Of a stretch of DNA of 64,000 nucleotides, positions 1 through 13,100 are shown one piece after another (position 1 is the stretch's first letter; every line of letters begins with the position of its first letter). Source of the stretch: Megalobrama amblycephala (lineage: Eukaryota; Chordata; Actinopteri; Cypriniformes; Xenocyprididae). The position numbers and the translations under genes are program-made. The notes beneath the pieces are model-generated. The model was not told the DNA's origin. It was given only the letters and a program-made list of their open reading frames with translations, and did no database searches. The stretch is taken from NCBI RefSeq assembly GCF_018812025.1, contig NC_063066.1, positions 8,826,382-8,890,381 on the forward strand, in the 5' to 3' direction.

Positions 1-119
1 ATATGCGCATATATGCAGCATATATATTATCATATATGTGCATATATGCAGCATATATGTACATATACACTGCATATAGGTTTCATATATGCGCATATAT
101 CCACATATAGGTTCTTTCC
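1..119. repeat. AT-rich tandem repeat (atatgc / gcatat units)
   Basis: Imperfect tandem copies of short alternating purine-pyrimidine units such as catatatgcgcatatatgcag run from the window edge to about base 119. This is low-complexity DNA inside gpc4 intron 1. The array may continue beyond the window. Confidence 0.8.
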
Positions 120-239
120 ATGTGGGAATGTCTGATTGGTCTCTAAACATTGTCCCTACCCACCATACATGTGATCCAGTTTCTATTGGTTGAACTTTCA
201 AATGACGTTGGACGCTATGTGATCGGATCCCTTAAGTCC

Positions 240-1367
240 CATAGACCCCTTAAAAGTTTGTAAACATTGCAACGTTTCCTGGTGGGCGGGGCTTAGCTGG
301 AGGCAAAAAGAGACGCTGGACTCAATGTTGACAAGCGTAAGCTAGCATGTTTTAGGAGGGATTTATGAAACATAGATGCAGAAGAAGGTTCAGAACTGTC
401 CGAATATGTACAGTCACTGACTCTGCGGGACCGTGACAGCTATTTTTGTAAATTAACTTAAGTTTTGGATATTTCTTAGACAACATATGAATTACTTTCG
501 GGTGGTTCTGGGAATTTTGTCAATGCTTATTGTCTAATGTAACCTAACGCTGGGCTAACTGTGATTATGGCTAGCAATGTGGATTATTTTAAGAGACCAT
601 TCAAAGGATGGCACACACATCTATTGCTGTATGTTTGTTTAACATTTAAGCTAGCTAGTGCGCTGAAAGTTGGCGACTTTTCACCTATAAAACAGAAACT
701 TGCTGATTTGTACTAGATAAAACCAACACACCATTACATATGCATCGATTATTTTACCTGATATGAAGTGTGCACTGCAAACACGAGTATTATTTATGAT
801 CGTCTCCGTCACTTGGGTAAAGTTGGTTTTATATTCGCACATTCGGACTTCTGATAAATTCAGACTTTCCAATAAATGTGCAATAAATTAATGTTTGCGA
901 ATTTTAAGCAGCAACATGATATTGACAACCAACGATTGTCAACTTACAACATTTTTCACAGTCGATCAAAATAGGCAAGTATTGTTTTAATGGTATATTT
1001 ACTTGTGAATGTCCACTGAATGTCCAATGTAGTGTGATTAACAAGACTATTGAATACGGATGTCCGAATGTGCGAATATAAAACCAACTTTACCGAAGTG
1101 TCTCCGTCCAGTCTGTACGGCGTATTGCTTTCAACCACAATTATCTTTTTGATTTCTGTGAAGGAATGTCTGCCGGGATCTGGTAAAACTTTAGTTTTGA
1201 ACCAAAAGTCCTGTTCATTCTATTCTGGCAGCCAAAAACACAACAAGACGACATTTTAAAGTCAAAACCTCAAACTTTTAGCGCGCCCGCTATGAGTTCT
1301 TATTTATGTTTTGCCTCCAGCTAGAGCGGTGACGTCACAGTGACGTAGGCGATTAAGGGGTCTATAG
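240..1367. mobile_element. fold-back (MITE-like) element of about 1.1 kb
   Basis: The ends are inverted copies: catagaccccttaa at 240-253 pairs with ttaaggggtctatag at 1353-1367. Subterminal blocks agctggaggcaaaa (about 294-307) and ttttgcctccagct (about 1309-1322) are also inverted. A second inverted pair containing tgtccgaatgtgcgaatata lies near 825-870 and 1059-1080. There is no transposase. This is a non-autonomous element; I saw no clear target duplication. Confidence 0.6.
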
Positions 1368-1659
1368 CTTTAGTAACGCAGCATGTCACATCACTCCGTG
1401 AGGATTTTTTCAAAATCTATGCATCATATTATGTTGTGTGTGGGCTCGTTTGAATGGAGACAACCTGCTCTAAATAAAGATGTGTGATTTACTGTAGTCT
1501 ACCAATGTTTCACAAAGTTACAAAGCAGAACGTGGCACAGAAGGCTCATCTGTATACCATTTACATGCACATCAGCAGCAACTTTTTACAGTTTTACCTC
1601 ATCAAAATGCAATCGGTTCATGAGATTCGCCAAATTTAGTGACTATTCATCAAATCACA

Positions 1660-1735
1660 AAATGTGATAATCGGCCGATACCGATTTGCAGCCGATCGAT
1701 CAGAGGAATAATAATAAAAAAAAGACTGCAAAAAT
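1660..1735. repeat. fragment of a GC-palindrome fish repeat (cggccgatacc)
   Basis: The segment with aatcggccgataccgattt and agccgatcgatc resembles the interior of a common teleost DNA-element family. An end of what looks like the same family, cggatcggtgcatcccta, lies near 61450-61467. The assignment rests on motif recognition only. Confidence 0.35.
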
Positions 1736-2507
1736 AAATCTTGATGCATTTAAGCTACAGGCCAAAGATTAAGTGTGTCCAATTCAGATCTGATCTGTAC
1801 AATATCAAGAGGCCAGTGAGGTGAAGTCATCGCTTCTCTGAGTCTCATAATGTACTCAAGTAATTGAGAGTAGGATGAATCTTTCAGAAGAAAGGGGAGG
1901 AAACATGTCTGATCTTTGCCATTGTCCATACCTGAGGCATGACATAAGAGCAAACTGCCAACCATAAAGCAAAGCAGATTTCTCCAGAGCAGGGAAAAGA
2001 ATTCTGCTGGATCTCTATGAGGAGCCGTTGACAAGGCGAGATACCAATCTGCTCAGTGTCAGTATCTGGTCAGCCGCCTGCCACTGGCTGAGAGGCACTT
2101 GACAAGCATGTTTCATGACATCTAAGCCAATCAAACTATCACAATCAGTGAGGCTAGCTTTTTATAATACGGCCAGGCGGTGCTTTCGGTTCAGCTGAAG
2201 ATTGGAGGACACAGACGGTTTAGTCCTCAGCAGGGATCTATGTACTTCAGGGCTTAAAGAACTACGAAGCTTCCTAAAGTGCAATAATCCACAGTCCTCT
2301 CAAACTGAGAGGCACTCTGACCATGAATAAAGATCTCACCTCTGCTTAACCAAAAGCTCCTTACAAAAACCATGCTTGTCAAGCAGAGAAACAGCACTCT
2401 CCTCCGAATAATCCACATTTTCTTCATCACTGCTTCGCATAAGTTCTTCCAATGCAGCAGCAGGAGAAAACAACTTCTGTGCACGACGCTGATCCATGGC
2501 TGGCGAA

Positions 2508-2664
2508 CGTATTACACGCGAGATTATGCTAGCAGTGCGAGTGCTAGCGGCCAGCAGGTGTGTGTGTCCCTTATATTTGCGTCACGCCAGCGGGCGTGCG
2601 CTATTTTTTCTGGAAGCAAATTGTTACGCACACTAAACAACAATGTATTACACGCGAGATTATG
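2508..2664. repeat. pair of 21-bp direct repeats around a 115-bp spacer
   Basis: The motif gtattacacgcgagattatg occurs at 2508 and again at 2644, each followed by c. The flanks read GTGTGTGTCC and CGCCAGCGGGCG. It could be the remnant of a tandem duplication. No function is visible. Confidence 0.5.
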
Positions 2665-4956
2665 CAAATCAACACATTGGCGTAATCGTTATTGCATAGG
2701 CTAACGTTACATGACAACACAATAGTTTGCCATTTCTGTCTTTTTACTTTTTTCCCCACTTATGTTTGCCTGTGCGTAATCACACGTCACTGAAAGCGCC
2801 TGTCCACTTTTTTTTTATACATGTGTCCAGTTTTCATCGGACATCTTCTGGGCTGTTCTCATTCATTTACAGACACTCTACTAAATACAGTGATACGTTA
2901 TATTTCATTGAATAAAGCGCTAGATGTGGACAGTTCGTCGAATAAACATGACAGCGCACCCGTGAATAGCGCTTACAGGATGTTAACAATAGAAGTTATA
3001 TCGATTTTTATACCAGTTTGCATGCTTTTGGACAAATATTTACTATGGAAATCGTGTATTGGACTCTTCCCATGGAAAAAACATTGATGTCACCTTTTAT
3101 ACTGCCAAACATTACAGTTCCACGACACAAAAAGGTAAGGACGCCCCCTCCCTTTTGTTGTCTTAGGAAATTGTTCACGGTCATACAGAATAACAAAAAA
3201 CTACTATAAAGTTATCTTGATTGTATAATGCTTGTACAGGTTGAATCAGCATTCTTGTATCTTTCACACAACTTGATAAATTTCACTCAACTTGATCATT
3301 TTACTTGATAAAATGTATTGTAAACAAGCGATCAATGTAAACAACGTCACACGTGAGGCCGTCGCCGATCCTTGAACGTAAAGGGGTTAAGCCAGGATTA
3401 GGTCTTAGTTCAATTAGGATATTTAAGTGGCTTTTATAAATGTGCCTTGGAGAAAAAAAAAAAAAACATTACTGGTGTGCATCTTGAGAAAAAACAATGA
3501 CAGCGATATTTTAAGATATGACAGTAGAAGTTGCTTTCAGTTAAAACAGCTCAAACATGCATTATGCTTGGCTTACGCCTTGTCTGTGAAACCGGGGGAA
3601 GGTGTTTTAAGCTTCTAATGAGCTTCTGAATAATATTTAAAGACACAAATAAAGGAAAGACATTGTGACTCATCGTCATAACACACTACAGCACATTTGT
3701 TAAAAACAGCAAGAGGCAACTTCCTTATTACTTCCTTATTTTTGGTTTACTTCCATATCATGAACTCCTACGGTTAAAGGCAAGATAGAGAGTAAAAATG
3801 TAATTTCATCCTTTCACTGCAAATCAAAAGCAAAAGATACTTGCGGCTCCAGGAAATCTCGTCATGTTGGATGCAGTGCCTGCAAAAGCCATAACGTTCT
3901 ATACTTCTGATTTACAACTGTAACAAAAGCAAAACGACACTGAAAAGAACAGTGGTCTTCAATGAAACGACCAGCCTTTCTTGACTAGTGTGAATCACAT
4001 GAAAAACTATTCTGTGTATAAATAATAATACCCTTCCAAATGAATGGCTGGAACGAAGAAAAATCGTCATGCATGGGGTGTAATTTTGACAATTTGCCTG
4101 ATTAGCGCTCCGTGTAGGACTGGCTCAAACCATAAGGATGGAATTGTGCTTCGGGACTACAGAAGAATAAAGAAGACATGTTTTGACTACAAGGTGAAGA
4201 GGGCCAGCTCTGAAAGCCAGAACCAGGGGGCCACTGCCAGTTCAATTAGGTTCTCCTGTGGACCATTTTCTCCCTAGCAACAGGAGACATTGTTAAGCCA
4301 AAGCAGAGCTTTTTGTGCTTCCTTTTTTTTCTTTCTAAGAACCTCCACCCCTCAGCGACAGCAGACCATGTCTATTTCTCTGTATCAATTATCTCAGTCT
4401 CTTATTGACAAAGGCACGCTAACTGAGGTTAGCCTTGCACTGGGTCCCGACGCATTTTGTGCACCATTGTGAGAGGTACACGCGCACGGCACCCAAACCT
4501 ACCCTCTAAACGAGCCTTTATAATTCACTGTTTAAAGCCATCACAACAAAACTGGAGATTTGACACAATAAAACATGACAAATGCAGACATGTTGGGGAA
4601 CACTCAAAGTTTGCATTACAATGACACCACGGGGTAGACAATGGACCTGTTGGGCTGGTGTAAAGTACAGGGAAAATTAAAGCTCAGTCGTTTCTCTTTA
4701 CCTAGATGCAGTCATGCATGCACTTGGTTTAATCATTAAAAAAAAAAAATCATAGGAATACATTAGATAATACACAAAAGCTCACGCAGGTCCTCAAATT
4801 TGATTGATTTCAAAATGCTTTTAGCAGTGAGGAGTAGAGTGTAACAATATAGATGGATGCATTGATCAAATAAATCAACTATATGCAATTCTGAAAAATA
4901 TGTGATATAATTTTAAGATTACATTTTTTTAATTATTTATTTTTCTGTGTTATTAA

Positions 4957-5194
4957 AGGATTAGTTCACTTTCAAATGATTTAAAAGAATGAAATTACCC
5001 CAAGCTTTACTCACCCTCAAACCATCCTATGTGTATATGACTTTCGCTCACTGCCATTATAAAGCTTGGATGCGTCCGGATATTTATTAATATAACTCAG
5101 ATTGTGTTCATCAGAAAGAAGAAAGTCATACACCTAGGATGGCTTGAGGGTGAGTAAAGCTTGGGGTAATTTCATTTGAAAGTGAACTAATCCT
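4957..5194. mobile_element. short TTAA-bounded palindromic MITE
   Basis: TTAA at 4953-4956 and at 5195-5198 flanks an inverted repeat that starts AGGATTAGTTCACTTTC and ends in its complement. The two arms, containing ttaccccaagctttactc and gagtaaagcttggggtaa, pair over most of their length around a loop near 5050-5110. It belongs to the same terminal family as the elements at 8.3, 9.3, 14.5, 32.9 and 36.6 kb. The TTAA flanks suggest mobilisation by a piggyBac-type transposase (inference). Confidence 0.8.
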
Positions 5195-6246
5195 TTAAGT
5201 GTATTTTTTGTTGTGAATGTCCCAATTGGGATACAGTATTTGAAATATCCAGAAAGTTCAATCAAATGTCATTTTTTGTTGGCTGCATTTGTGAGTTCAT
5301 AAAAATTGTTTTTTGTAAAAGAGGCACATTATATCGTAGTATTGGTATATCGATCACAGGCTCTGTAATCGTATTGCGGCATGTTTTGAGGTATCTGCAA
5401 ACATTGTATTTCTGGTCAATGTCATGTCGTATTGTGATGAAATGTCTAACTTACACCCCTAGAGAGGAGAAAGCTGTCAATCTGCCACACAGATCAAAGC
5501 CAGAATTGCTTAATGAAACTCAATGAACACTTTTTAGGGACTCTTTTCTCTGTCAGAGAAGAAATATCCAAACTAATTGTTTTTTTTTTGTTTTGTTTTT
5601 TTTGTCTGAAGCACAAGTTATTCATATACCTAATTGGTACAAGTAAAACAACTTCTATACTGTAAAAACTTGCAAACTGCTGTATACAATATCATGCATT
5701 AAAAACAACAGCACTCTTGATCTTGTGATATTACTTTATAATGCATACTTGGAGTGTGTCATGCCAAATTCAGATTTCAAATGAGAGGTTTCATATCTGT
5801 GCATTGGTTCATGGGTGGATTCAATGCCCTAAATGCAGAGTACAGAAGCATTTGGACCAGCCTTCAAGTCAGGAAAGCTTTCTCTTTTACTTAAGGGGAA
5901 ATAATCCAAACTATCCCCCTCATTCAAACCTTGAAGAGGAGCTAAAAACTGCAACTTGTTACGCCCCCGCCCCCATTGCCGCTCCAGATAAAATCAGTGC
6001 ATTTACATGAGCATTAAGCGCTTCTGAATGACAATCACTGTCCGATGACTGACTCTCGCTTACAATGACAAAGTACACCACTTTGAAACAAAGACAGCAG
6101 CTGGGGGTGCGGAGGGGAGGAACGACGGAACACTTGTAACTATAGAAAAGTAATCACGAGCTGCATCCCGTTTAAAAGATGCAGTTACTGCATGCTCACA
6201 ATCCAAAGTGCGGTAACGCACATGTTAGCCGGAGAAAGCGACTTAA

Positions 6247-6521
6247 AGGGACAGTTCGCCCTTAAATAAAAATTCGGATATGTGCTCAAAACTCATGCTT
6301 TTTCCTAAACATTTTGTCTTTTATGTCTGTGGAACACAAAATGTGATGTTAGGTAGAATGACAGTCTCAACATTCACTTTGATTGCATCTCCTTTTTCAT
6401 ATAATGCAAGTGAATGGTGACTGGGGCTGTCATTCTGCCGATCATCATTCACGTTCCACAGTAGAAATAAAGAACAAAAAATGAGGACATGTAAACGGTA
6501 TTTATTTAGGTGAACTATCCC
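6247..6521. mobile_element. diverged MITE of the AGGGTTAGTTCACC family
   Basis: The left end follows TTAA (6243-6246) and reads agggacagttcgcccttaaa. The right end, aggtgaactatccca, is the expected inverted partner but has lost its TTAA. Between them are tctgtggaacacaaaatgtg and the inverted cacgttccacag. It lies about 320 bp inside the intron from the gpc4 splice donor. Confidence 0.6.
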
Positions 6522-6844
6522 ATACTGTAAGTCATTATTGTACATTGTCAAAAATACTGTCTTACTGAAATTGAAGGCCAATATGATGATTGAACAACAA
6601 TATTTGAGTTTTAAAAAGTTATAGATAATCAACATGTGGTCATAGTAAAACCCTGAACTTTATACACTTTCTTGGAAAATACAAAACAGACCTTGTTATG
6701 TCCTTCACTCTATTTATGCATGGCCGATTGTGTCTATTTACACACCTTGCTGATTTTAGTAGTTACCTAAAGCCTTGATAATCAAATCTTTCTTGAAAAA
6801 CTGTCACATTTTTTTTTTAAAGTAAATAAATCAGTGTAACTCAC

Positions 6845-6998
6845 CGTGCACTCCTTTGTTGGGAACATCGTTGACGTTGAAACCTTTTGAACTGTAGGCA
6901 GTTCTGACTTCATTGCAGTTCTTTAACTTCTGATCAGCCTGAGCCGACGCCAAAACCACAACCGACAGACATACAGTAAAAACAGCGAACATCTTCAT
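6845..6998 (-). CDS. gpc4: glypican-4 (knypek), first coding exon
   Basis: Glypican-4 is a GPI-anchored heparan sulfate proteoglycan; in zebrafish (knypek) it promotes non-canonical Wnt signalling in convergent extension. The exon encodes 51 codons plus one base. Residues 1-20 (MKMFAVFTVC then LSVVVLASAQ) form a typical signal peptide. The mature N-terminus follows, with Cys28 in NCNEVR and the block SKGFNVNDVP, which fits GPC4 (CSEVR, SKGFNKNDAP) better than GPC1, GPC2 or GPC6 (AKGFSL). The exon ends CACG and then a perfect GTGAGT donor at 6844-6839, so phase 1 falls where glypicans break before the HLKIC segment. The start is the first in-frame ATG (6998) after an in-frame stop at 7047-7049; a second ATG two codons later (6992) is an alternative. 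Six tandem-neighbour arguments point the same way: gpc3 lies just upstream on the same strand. Only exon 1 is in the window. Confidence 0.88.
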
Positions 6999-7630
6999 CG
7001 CTGACTGCTTGAGCAATGGATCACCAAAAAGTAATAGATAAAAAGTTCAGTCACGAAATCTTTTCGATTCGCACTTCTGATTTCCTCATCAGGATGCGGC
7101 GTCTCTCGGTGTTTAACTTCTTTTAGCCGCTCGGATCTCGCGAACTGGGTTTTCTTGAGCAATAAAAACCGGGCCTCTAAAAAGAACAACGAGCGAAACA
7201 ATCCTACAGTGTGTAACGAATAAAAAACGAACAAAAGTAACGAGAAAAAGTGAAGTAGTCAATACTTTGCGCTCTTCTTTGCCACTTTTTTTTTCTTAAG
7301 AAAAACAAAAGCAAATCTGCCCTATAGTCCAGCGCTATGCACGCGCACACATGTTCAATGTTGATTCTTCTTAACCAGTTTCTTCTATTGAAAGGATCCG
7401 CAAAGCAGTTTGCGCTGTAGAAGAAGAAGCGAGAAAATTGAGATAAAAAAGTTTTAGGAAAGTTTTCCCCCTCTCGCGCTGGTGTGCAGTCGGGACGCAG
7501 AGTGGGAATCGAGGAGTTGCTTGTGCGCGCGGCGAGATCTCAGCACAGAGTCAGGACTGCGCGAGCACGCAGCTGAGTTCCGGACAAAGAGAGCTGGCCA
7601 CGCGAAACACACGGGGTGGAGCATGGCGCG
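6999..7630 (-). promoter_or_regulatory. gpc4: gpc4 5' UTR and CpG-rich promoter region
   Basis: Upstream of the gpc4 ATG the composition changes. About 7400-7630 is rich in CpG (for example gtgcgcgcggcgagatc and catggcgcgcgcagg) and has many GC-box-like blocks, unlike the AT-rich DNA on either side. An in-frame stop at 7047-7049 fits untranslated leader. I see no convincing TATA box at a defined distance, which suits a CpG-island promoter with dispersed starts. The transcription start and the edges are estimates. Confidence 0.6.
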
Positions 7631-7639
7631 CGCAGGAGG

Positions 7640-8310
7640 TTACATTGACTTAGAATATTAACATTTACAGTCTGCCAGTAACCGTGTACATATTGTTCAA
7701 ATCATTTCTGTACTGAGTAGATATAATGTTGACACTTTACAGTAGTTTTTGCCACTTTAATTGATAGTTAAGAGCATATATAGACAGACAGATAGATAGA
7801 TTTTTGCATTACATTAATCAATCAGCTCACAAGAAAGGCACTAAAGAGGTGAGAACATAACCTCTTGATATGTCTGCATGTCATGAAATGTGACACAGAT
7901 CTGCAAAGGTTGTGGTGTGGCTAGAGGCCCAATGACAGCAAGAAGATTGGGAAAGAGAGGCTGAAAGAAACAGAGAGAGAGAGACTCAGTGGAATCTCAG
8001 CCCATGCATGATGAGCAACCAAACCGAAACATCTCACTTAGATTATGACAGTCTTCAGGGACAGCAGCCCGTCTTTCCAACAATGACACAGCCCATAATT
8101 AGAGCGGTTTTTGTGCGGTTTAGAGCAGTTGTTGTGAAACTCCTGAGACTTGAGCTTTTTTGAAAGTCAGGATGTTAAACCACATATTTATTCATATATA
8201 TTTTGCTGCATAGTACAAAGTAAACCCGAATAAGTTGGCAAAACTCAAATTTTTTTTAAGCAAGCACAACTTGCAGATTTCAATTTTGTACTCATACATT
8301 TTAATTGATC
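7640..8310. other. intergenic, mostly unique sequence upstream of gpc4
   Basis: No gene seen. It contains a short gacagacagatagatag microsatellite near 7785-7800, a gagaga run near 7970-7984 and AT-rich unique DNA. As the sequence immediately upstream of the gpc4 promoter it could hold proximal regulatory sites, but I recognise none. Confidence 0.5.
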
Positions 8311-8314
8311 TTAA

Positions 8315-9162
8315 GGGTTAGTTCACCCAAAAATGAAGGCTCTGTCATTAATTACTCACCCTCATGTCGTTCCACACCCGTAAGGCCTTCGTTCATTTTC
8401 GGAACACAAATTAAGATATTTTTGATGAAATCCGATGGCTCAGTGAGTCCTCCATTGACAGCAAGATCATTTCCTTTTTCAATGCCCAGAAAGGTATAAA
8501 AACACATTTAAAACAGTTTGTGTGACTACAGTGGTTCAGTATTAATATTATAAAGCGAGGGAAATACTTTGTCCACCAAAAAAAACAAAATAACGACTTT
8601 ATTCAACAATATCTAGTGATAGATGATTTCAAAACACTGCTTCATGAAGCTTCAAAGCTTTACGAATCTTTTGTTTCGAATCAGTGGTTCGGAGCGTGTA
8701 TCAAACTGCCAAAGTCACGTGAACTATTGAAATTTCAAAACACTTATGATGTAACGAAGCCTCGTTTACTGAAATCACATGATTTTGAAAAGATTGGAAA
8801 CAAAAGATTTGTAAAGCTTCGAAGCTTCATGAAGCAGTGTTTTGAAATCATCCATCACTAGATATTGTTGAATAAAGTCATTATTTAGTTTTTTTGGTGC
8901 ACAAAAAGTATTTTCCTCGCTTTATAATATTAAGGTTGAACCACTGTACTCACATGAACTGTTTTAAATATGTTTTTAGTAGCTTTCTGGGCTTTGAAAA
9001 AGGAAATGATCTTGCTTTCAATAGAGGCCTCACTGAGCCATCGGATTTTATCAAAAATATCTTAATTTGTGTTCCGAAGATGAACGAAGGTCTTACGGGT
9101 GTGGAACGACATGAGGGTGAGTAATTAATGACAGAATTTTCATTTTTGGTTGAACTAACCCT
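8315..9162. mobile_element. long palindromic TTAA-bounded MITE
   Basis: TTAA at 8311-8314 and 9163-9166 encloses a near-perfect inverted repeat. The arms begin GGGTTAGTTCACCCAAAAAT and end GGTTGAACTAACCCT. They include the mirrored pairs atgtcgttccacacccgtaa / ttacgggtgtggaacgacat and ttcatgaagcttcaaagctt / gaagcttcatgaagcagtg. The short open frames inside are by-products of the palindrome. It is non-autonomous. Confidence 0.85.
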
Positions 9163-9333
9163 TTAACTTTAACATTTTGAGTCAGTTGATTCATACATTT
9201 AACTTAAAATTACCATTTAATCTCAATTTAAGTATTTATAGTAGTGGAAATTTAGCTAGCTATAACTAGCTAATTCAGCACACATTAGCATAGCATAGCA
9301 ATTGCTGAAAGAGTGGCAATACAGAGCATTTAA

Positions 9334-10174
9334 AGGATTAGTTCACTTTCAAATGATAATTTCCTGATAATTTACTCACCCCCATGTCATCCAAGATGTT
9401 CATGTCCTTCTTTCTTCATTTGAAAAGAAATTAAGGTTTTTGATGAAAACATTCCAGGATTTTTCTCCATATAGTGGACTTCATTGGAGCCCAAACGGTT
9501 GAAGGTCAAAATTACAGTTTGCAGTGATCTCAGACGAGAAATAAGGGTCTTATCTAGAGAAACCATCGCTCATTTTCTAAAAAAAAAACGTACAATTTTA
9601 GACGTTTTAACCATAAATGCTCATCTTGAACAAGCTCTCTTCTTCTTCTTTTCTATTAGACTTCCAGCAGTGTAGACACTGCTAACTGTATTACTGTCCT
9701 CCACAGGTCAAAGTTTGAACTAAATTGTCATATACATTATGCTAGTGCAAGTATATAACAATTAGTTTAACCTGTGGAGGGCAGTAATACACTTAGCAGT
9801 GTCGACACTGCCGGAATTCAAATAGAGAAGAAGAAGAAGAGAGCTAGTTCAAGATGAGCATTTATTGTTAAAACTTATATAATATAATTTTTTTTTTTTT
9901 TTTTTTTTAGAAAATGAGCAATGGTTTCTCTAGATAAGACCCTTATTCCTCGTCCAGGATCATGTAGAACGCTTTGAAGCTGCAATGAACCTGTAATTTT
10001 GACCTTCAACTGTTTGGGCTCCATTGAAGTCAACTATAAAGGAGAATAATCCTGGAATGTTTTCATCAAAAACCTTCATTTCTTTTCGACTGAAGAAAGA
10101 AAGACATGAACATCTTGGATAACATGGGGTGAGTAAATTATCAGGAAATTTTAATTTGAAAGTGAACTAATCCC
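9334..10174. mobile_element. long palindromic TTAA-bounded MITE (AGGATTAGTTCACTTTC subtype)
   Basis: TTAA at 9330-9333 and 10175-10178 encloses arms with AGGATTAGTTCACTTTCAAA and its complement. Mirrored interior blocks include acattccaggatttttctcc / ggagaataatcctggaatgt and ctctagataagacccttatt / aataagggtcttatctagag. A 20-base A/T run sits in the right arm near 9890-9910. The truncated copy at 54549-55215 belongs to the same subtype. Confidence 0.85.
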
Positions 10175-13100
10175 TTAACATATACCTGTTCTCAAACCAA
10201 GCTCATGCTCCACTTGATTTAAACATGATTTAATTTGAGTTCGCCCTACTCAAACCAATTAATTATTTTGAGCATTAGGGTTTACATTAGTGCATAAAAT
10301 AATCTATTTTAAGGAAAAATGTAATCTGTGATCATCATTTTTCCTTTATATGGATTATTTTATAGATGAGAAAGTCATAGATGGTCCAGATTGTTCTATA
10401 TCATTGCTACAGTAAGCAATGACGCTTGATGTTCTCTCAAATGGTTTTCATGTGGCCTTCATTGCAGTGATTTTTCCTTAATCTCATTCACATTGCTAAT
10501 CGTTTTCCATTCATTCTTAACCTTGAAGTGCATCAGCACAGAGGGCGCACTTTGACATGTCTGGATGTGTTGGAGCATGTGTGTTTCATGTGTTGTTGTG
10601 GCTGTGTGTGTGTGTGTGTGTGTTTATGCATGGTCTAGGGGGGAGCTCTTAGCAAACTGACATTCCAACTATTGTGTCCCCACATTCCTCAGCCTACCCC
10701 ATTCATGCTGTGTGACCAAAGCTGGGAAAGCCAGTGGCCAATGAGATCCTGCGGAGGGGTTCTGGGGTCCGTTGATTGTGGATATGAGAGAGTGGACCGG
10801 TGTTATAGCTACTCAATAGAAAACAAAAGGTGAGCGCTCTCTTTCCCAGAATACTTAGTAACGGACAAATCCACAGCTTTGCGATGCTACTGCACAAAAA
10901 CGTGTGCGGTTAAGATTATACAGATCTGTTTCATATTCCACTTCATCGGTTTCTGATTTTTTTTGAAAAATTTTGATTTTTAACATTTTGGATGTCTAAT
11001 TTTTTTAAAATAATTTTGTTAGTAAAAAATAAAATTAACATTCTAAATAAACCAGAATCACACTTAAAAAAAAGAATGAGTGTAATTAACTTTAGATACT
11101 TTTTATTGTACTTAAAGTATTAAATGTGTATAAATTAATGTCCAAAAAAGTTTAATTAATTTAATTTGTCCTGAACTTACTAGATTAGAATTTTAATCAT
11201 TCTTAATAATAATGATTAATATCATATAATATATTAATATAATTATTAATAATTATGTAGAATTAATCATTTATTTTAAGTAATTATTACTTTATACATT
11301 ATTACTGCATTATATTTCTGAAAAATATAGGCATTTCATTTTAATTGATTTATTTTAAATGTGATGAATTCACTTATACTGTTTTTTTGCAAAATTATTT
11401 TTTAATATTTTTTATTGATTTATATTTATATTTTTATTATATATATATATTTAAATATTTTGATCTATTTATATTTCTTACATTTATATTTATTTATTTA
11501 TATTTCTGCACTTTTTTTTTTTTTTTTACAATTTTTTTGCTTTTACCAAACATTGTTTATTGTTTGTAAATAGCTTTTTTTTCTCCCAGCATACAAATAG
11601 AAATAAGAAAATAACCATATTTTTTAGTGCAGTACTAGATTAAATAAATAACACAAATAATTACTTATTAATTATTGTTATGGCCAACAAAAATGATAAA
11701 TTAGGTACATTTACATTTTACAAACCTAAATTGATAGCACACAATGTAATTTTGATAAATTGTTAAAGAGTTGTGTTGCTCTAGCTTGTATTAATGAAAT
11801 TGAACAAATACCAAAAATGATTTTTTTTTTTTTTTTTTTTGCATTATCATAGTGGCCCATTAGTATGGAGATGGTTTTCACCCACAAAATCACAAAAACA
11901 GCAATAAACTAGTAACAATTTCTGTAGAACACAATTAGCCTGACTAACTGTGCCACCCTAAACAAAGAAGACCAGTTGGTCCTAAAAATGGGGGATCCCT
12001 GTATAGCCACTTTATTACCCTAAGAAAACATTCAACCTGCGCATTTCAATGGGCCTGTTTGCCCATTCTCACTCGTCCATTAACATTCAGAGAGTAACCA
12101 ACAGCCCCGCTCAGCCTCTCTGCAGCTCTCTCGCCTGATAACCGGCCTCTCTTCACTGCTTTAGGGGAGAAAAGACCAGAGGGACACAACAGAATCTGAA
12201 TCCACGAAAAATGTGCGAAAATAAGAGCAGTCAAACTAGGTTAGTAACGAGATAAAGTCTGTTAAACACACCAGGGGACTGTTTGTGTGTGTGTGTGTGT
12301 TTGTGGGTGGAGAGGGGTGACAAGATTATAAACACAGACTAAATAAGGTTTCATTTGCAACTGTAAGTGTGAGGCTCCACAGGTGTGTCTGACAGCTTTG
12401 ATCAGCTGAGAGGCAAAATGGAGATGAGTGGAGTTGATAATATGCTATTCATTTGCCTTCAGTTTATGTAATTAGGTCAACATGCATTTTTTAATACTAC
12501 TGAAAGACTGAATGTCAAAAAGACACCCCTCAACTGGTTGGAATGAGAATTGCATATAGGTATGAACACTTCATACACTAGTATCCATAAAGACTAGTTT
12601 TTCCACAAACAAACTACCAAAACACCATCACAACTGCAACTTTAACATTTTTATTTGATTATCATTTACATGGAAACGTTTTAAATTATAACACATTTAC
12701 TTTATTGTCACAAATAAACAGTATTTGTACTCTGAACGTTCTTTGAAAAGCAGTATTGACCATCAAACATTCTGTACACTGGGTTTCACAGAAGAGCAGG
12801 TAGAGGCAGGACAGTTTCTCCACTAATATGAGGTCTGAGTAACTGTACCCTGGAATGAATGAAGGGCTCCATTTTACCCCCCTCCCCCGTCGCTCTGGTT
12901 ATTGAACGGCTCAAGCCAAGCTCAAGTACTCAAATGTGCCAAATGGCCCCTGAATGCACCCCCACTGTGCAATCAGTACCAGTATAAACAGTATTGCAGA
13001 ATTCAGAGTTTAATTACGGCACTCATTCCGTTACTGGCAAAAGCACATCCTTCATTTAATACATACTGTATGACAACAAGCTATTTGTTTCAATTAATCT

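Larger units (their letters stand above)
1..6844 (-). other. gpc4: gpc4 intron 1 (3' part only)
   Basis: The stretch begins at the GTGAGT donor of gpc4 exon 1 (read leftwards from 6844) and shows no further glypican exon before the window edge. The large second glypican exon, with its cysteine pairs and long helices, would be obvious and is absent. Intron 1 is therefore longer than 6.8 kb. Besides the repeats listed separately, 1370-4950 and 5200-6240 are mostly unique AT-rich DNA with only short unconvincing open frames. Confidence 0.75.

Noticed and set aside
1750..2484. Two minus-strand open frames (94 and 76 codons)
   Set aside because: They have no recognisable domain and no coherent splice context. 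They are on the gpc4 strand but do not resemble any glypican exon.
4044..4277. 77-codon plus frame with a hydrophobic stretch near its start
   Set aside because: No homologous family recognised; the AT-rich unique surroundings and lack of splice or promoter signals make it a chance frame.
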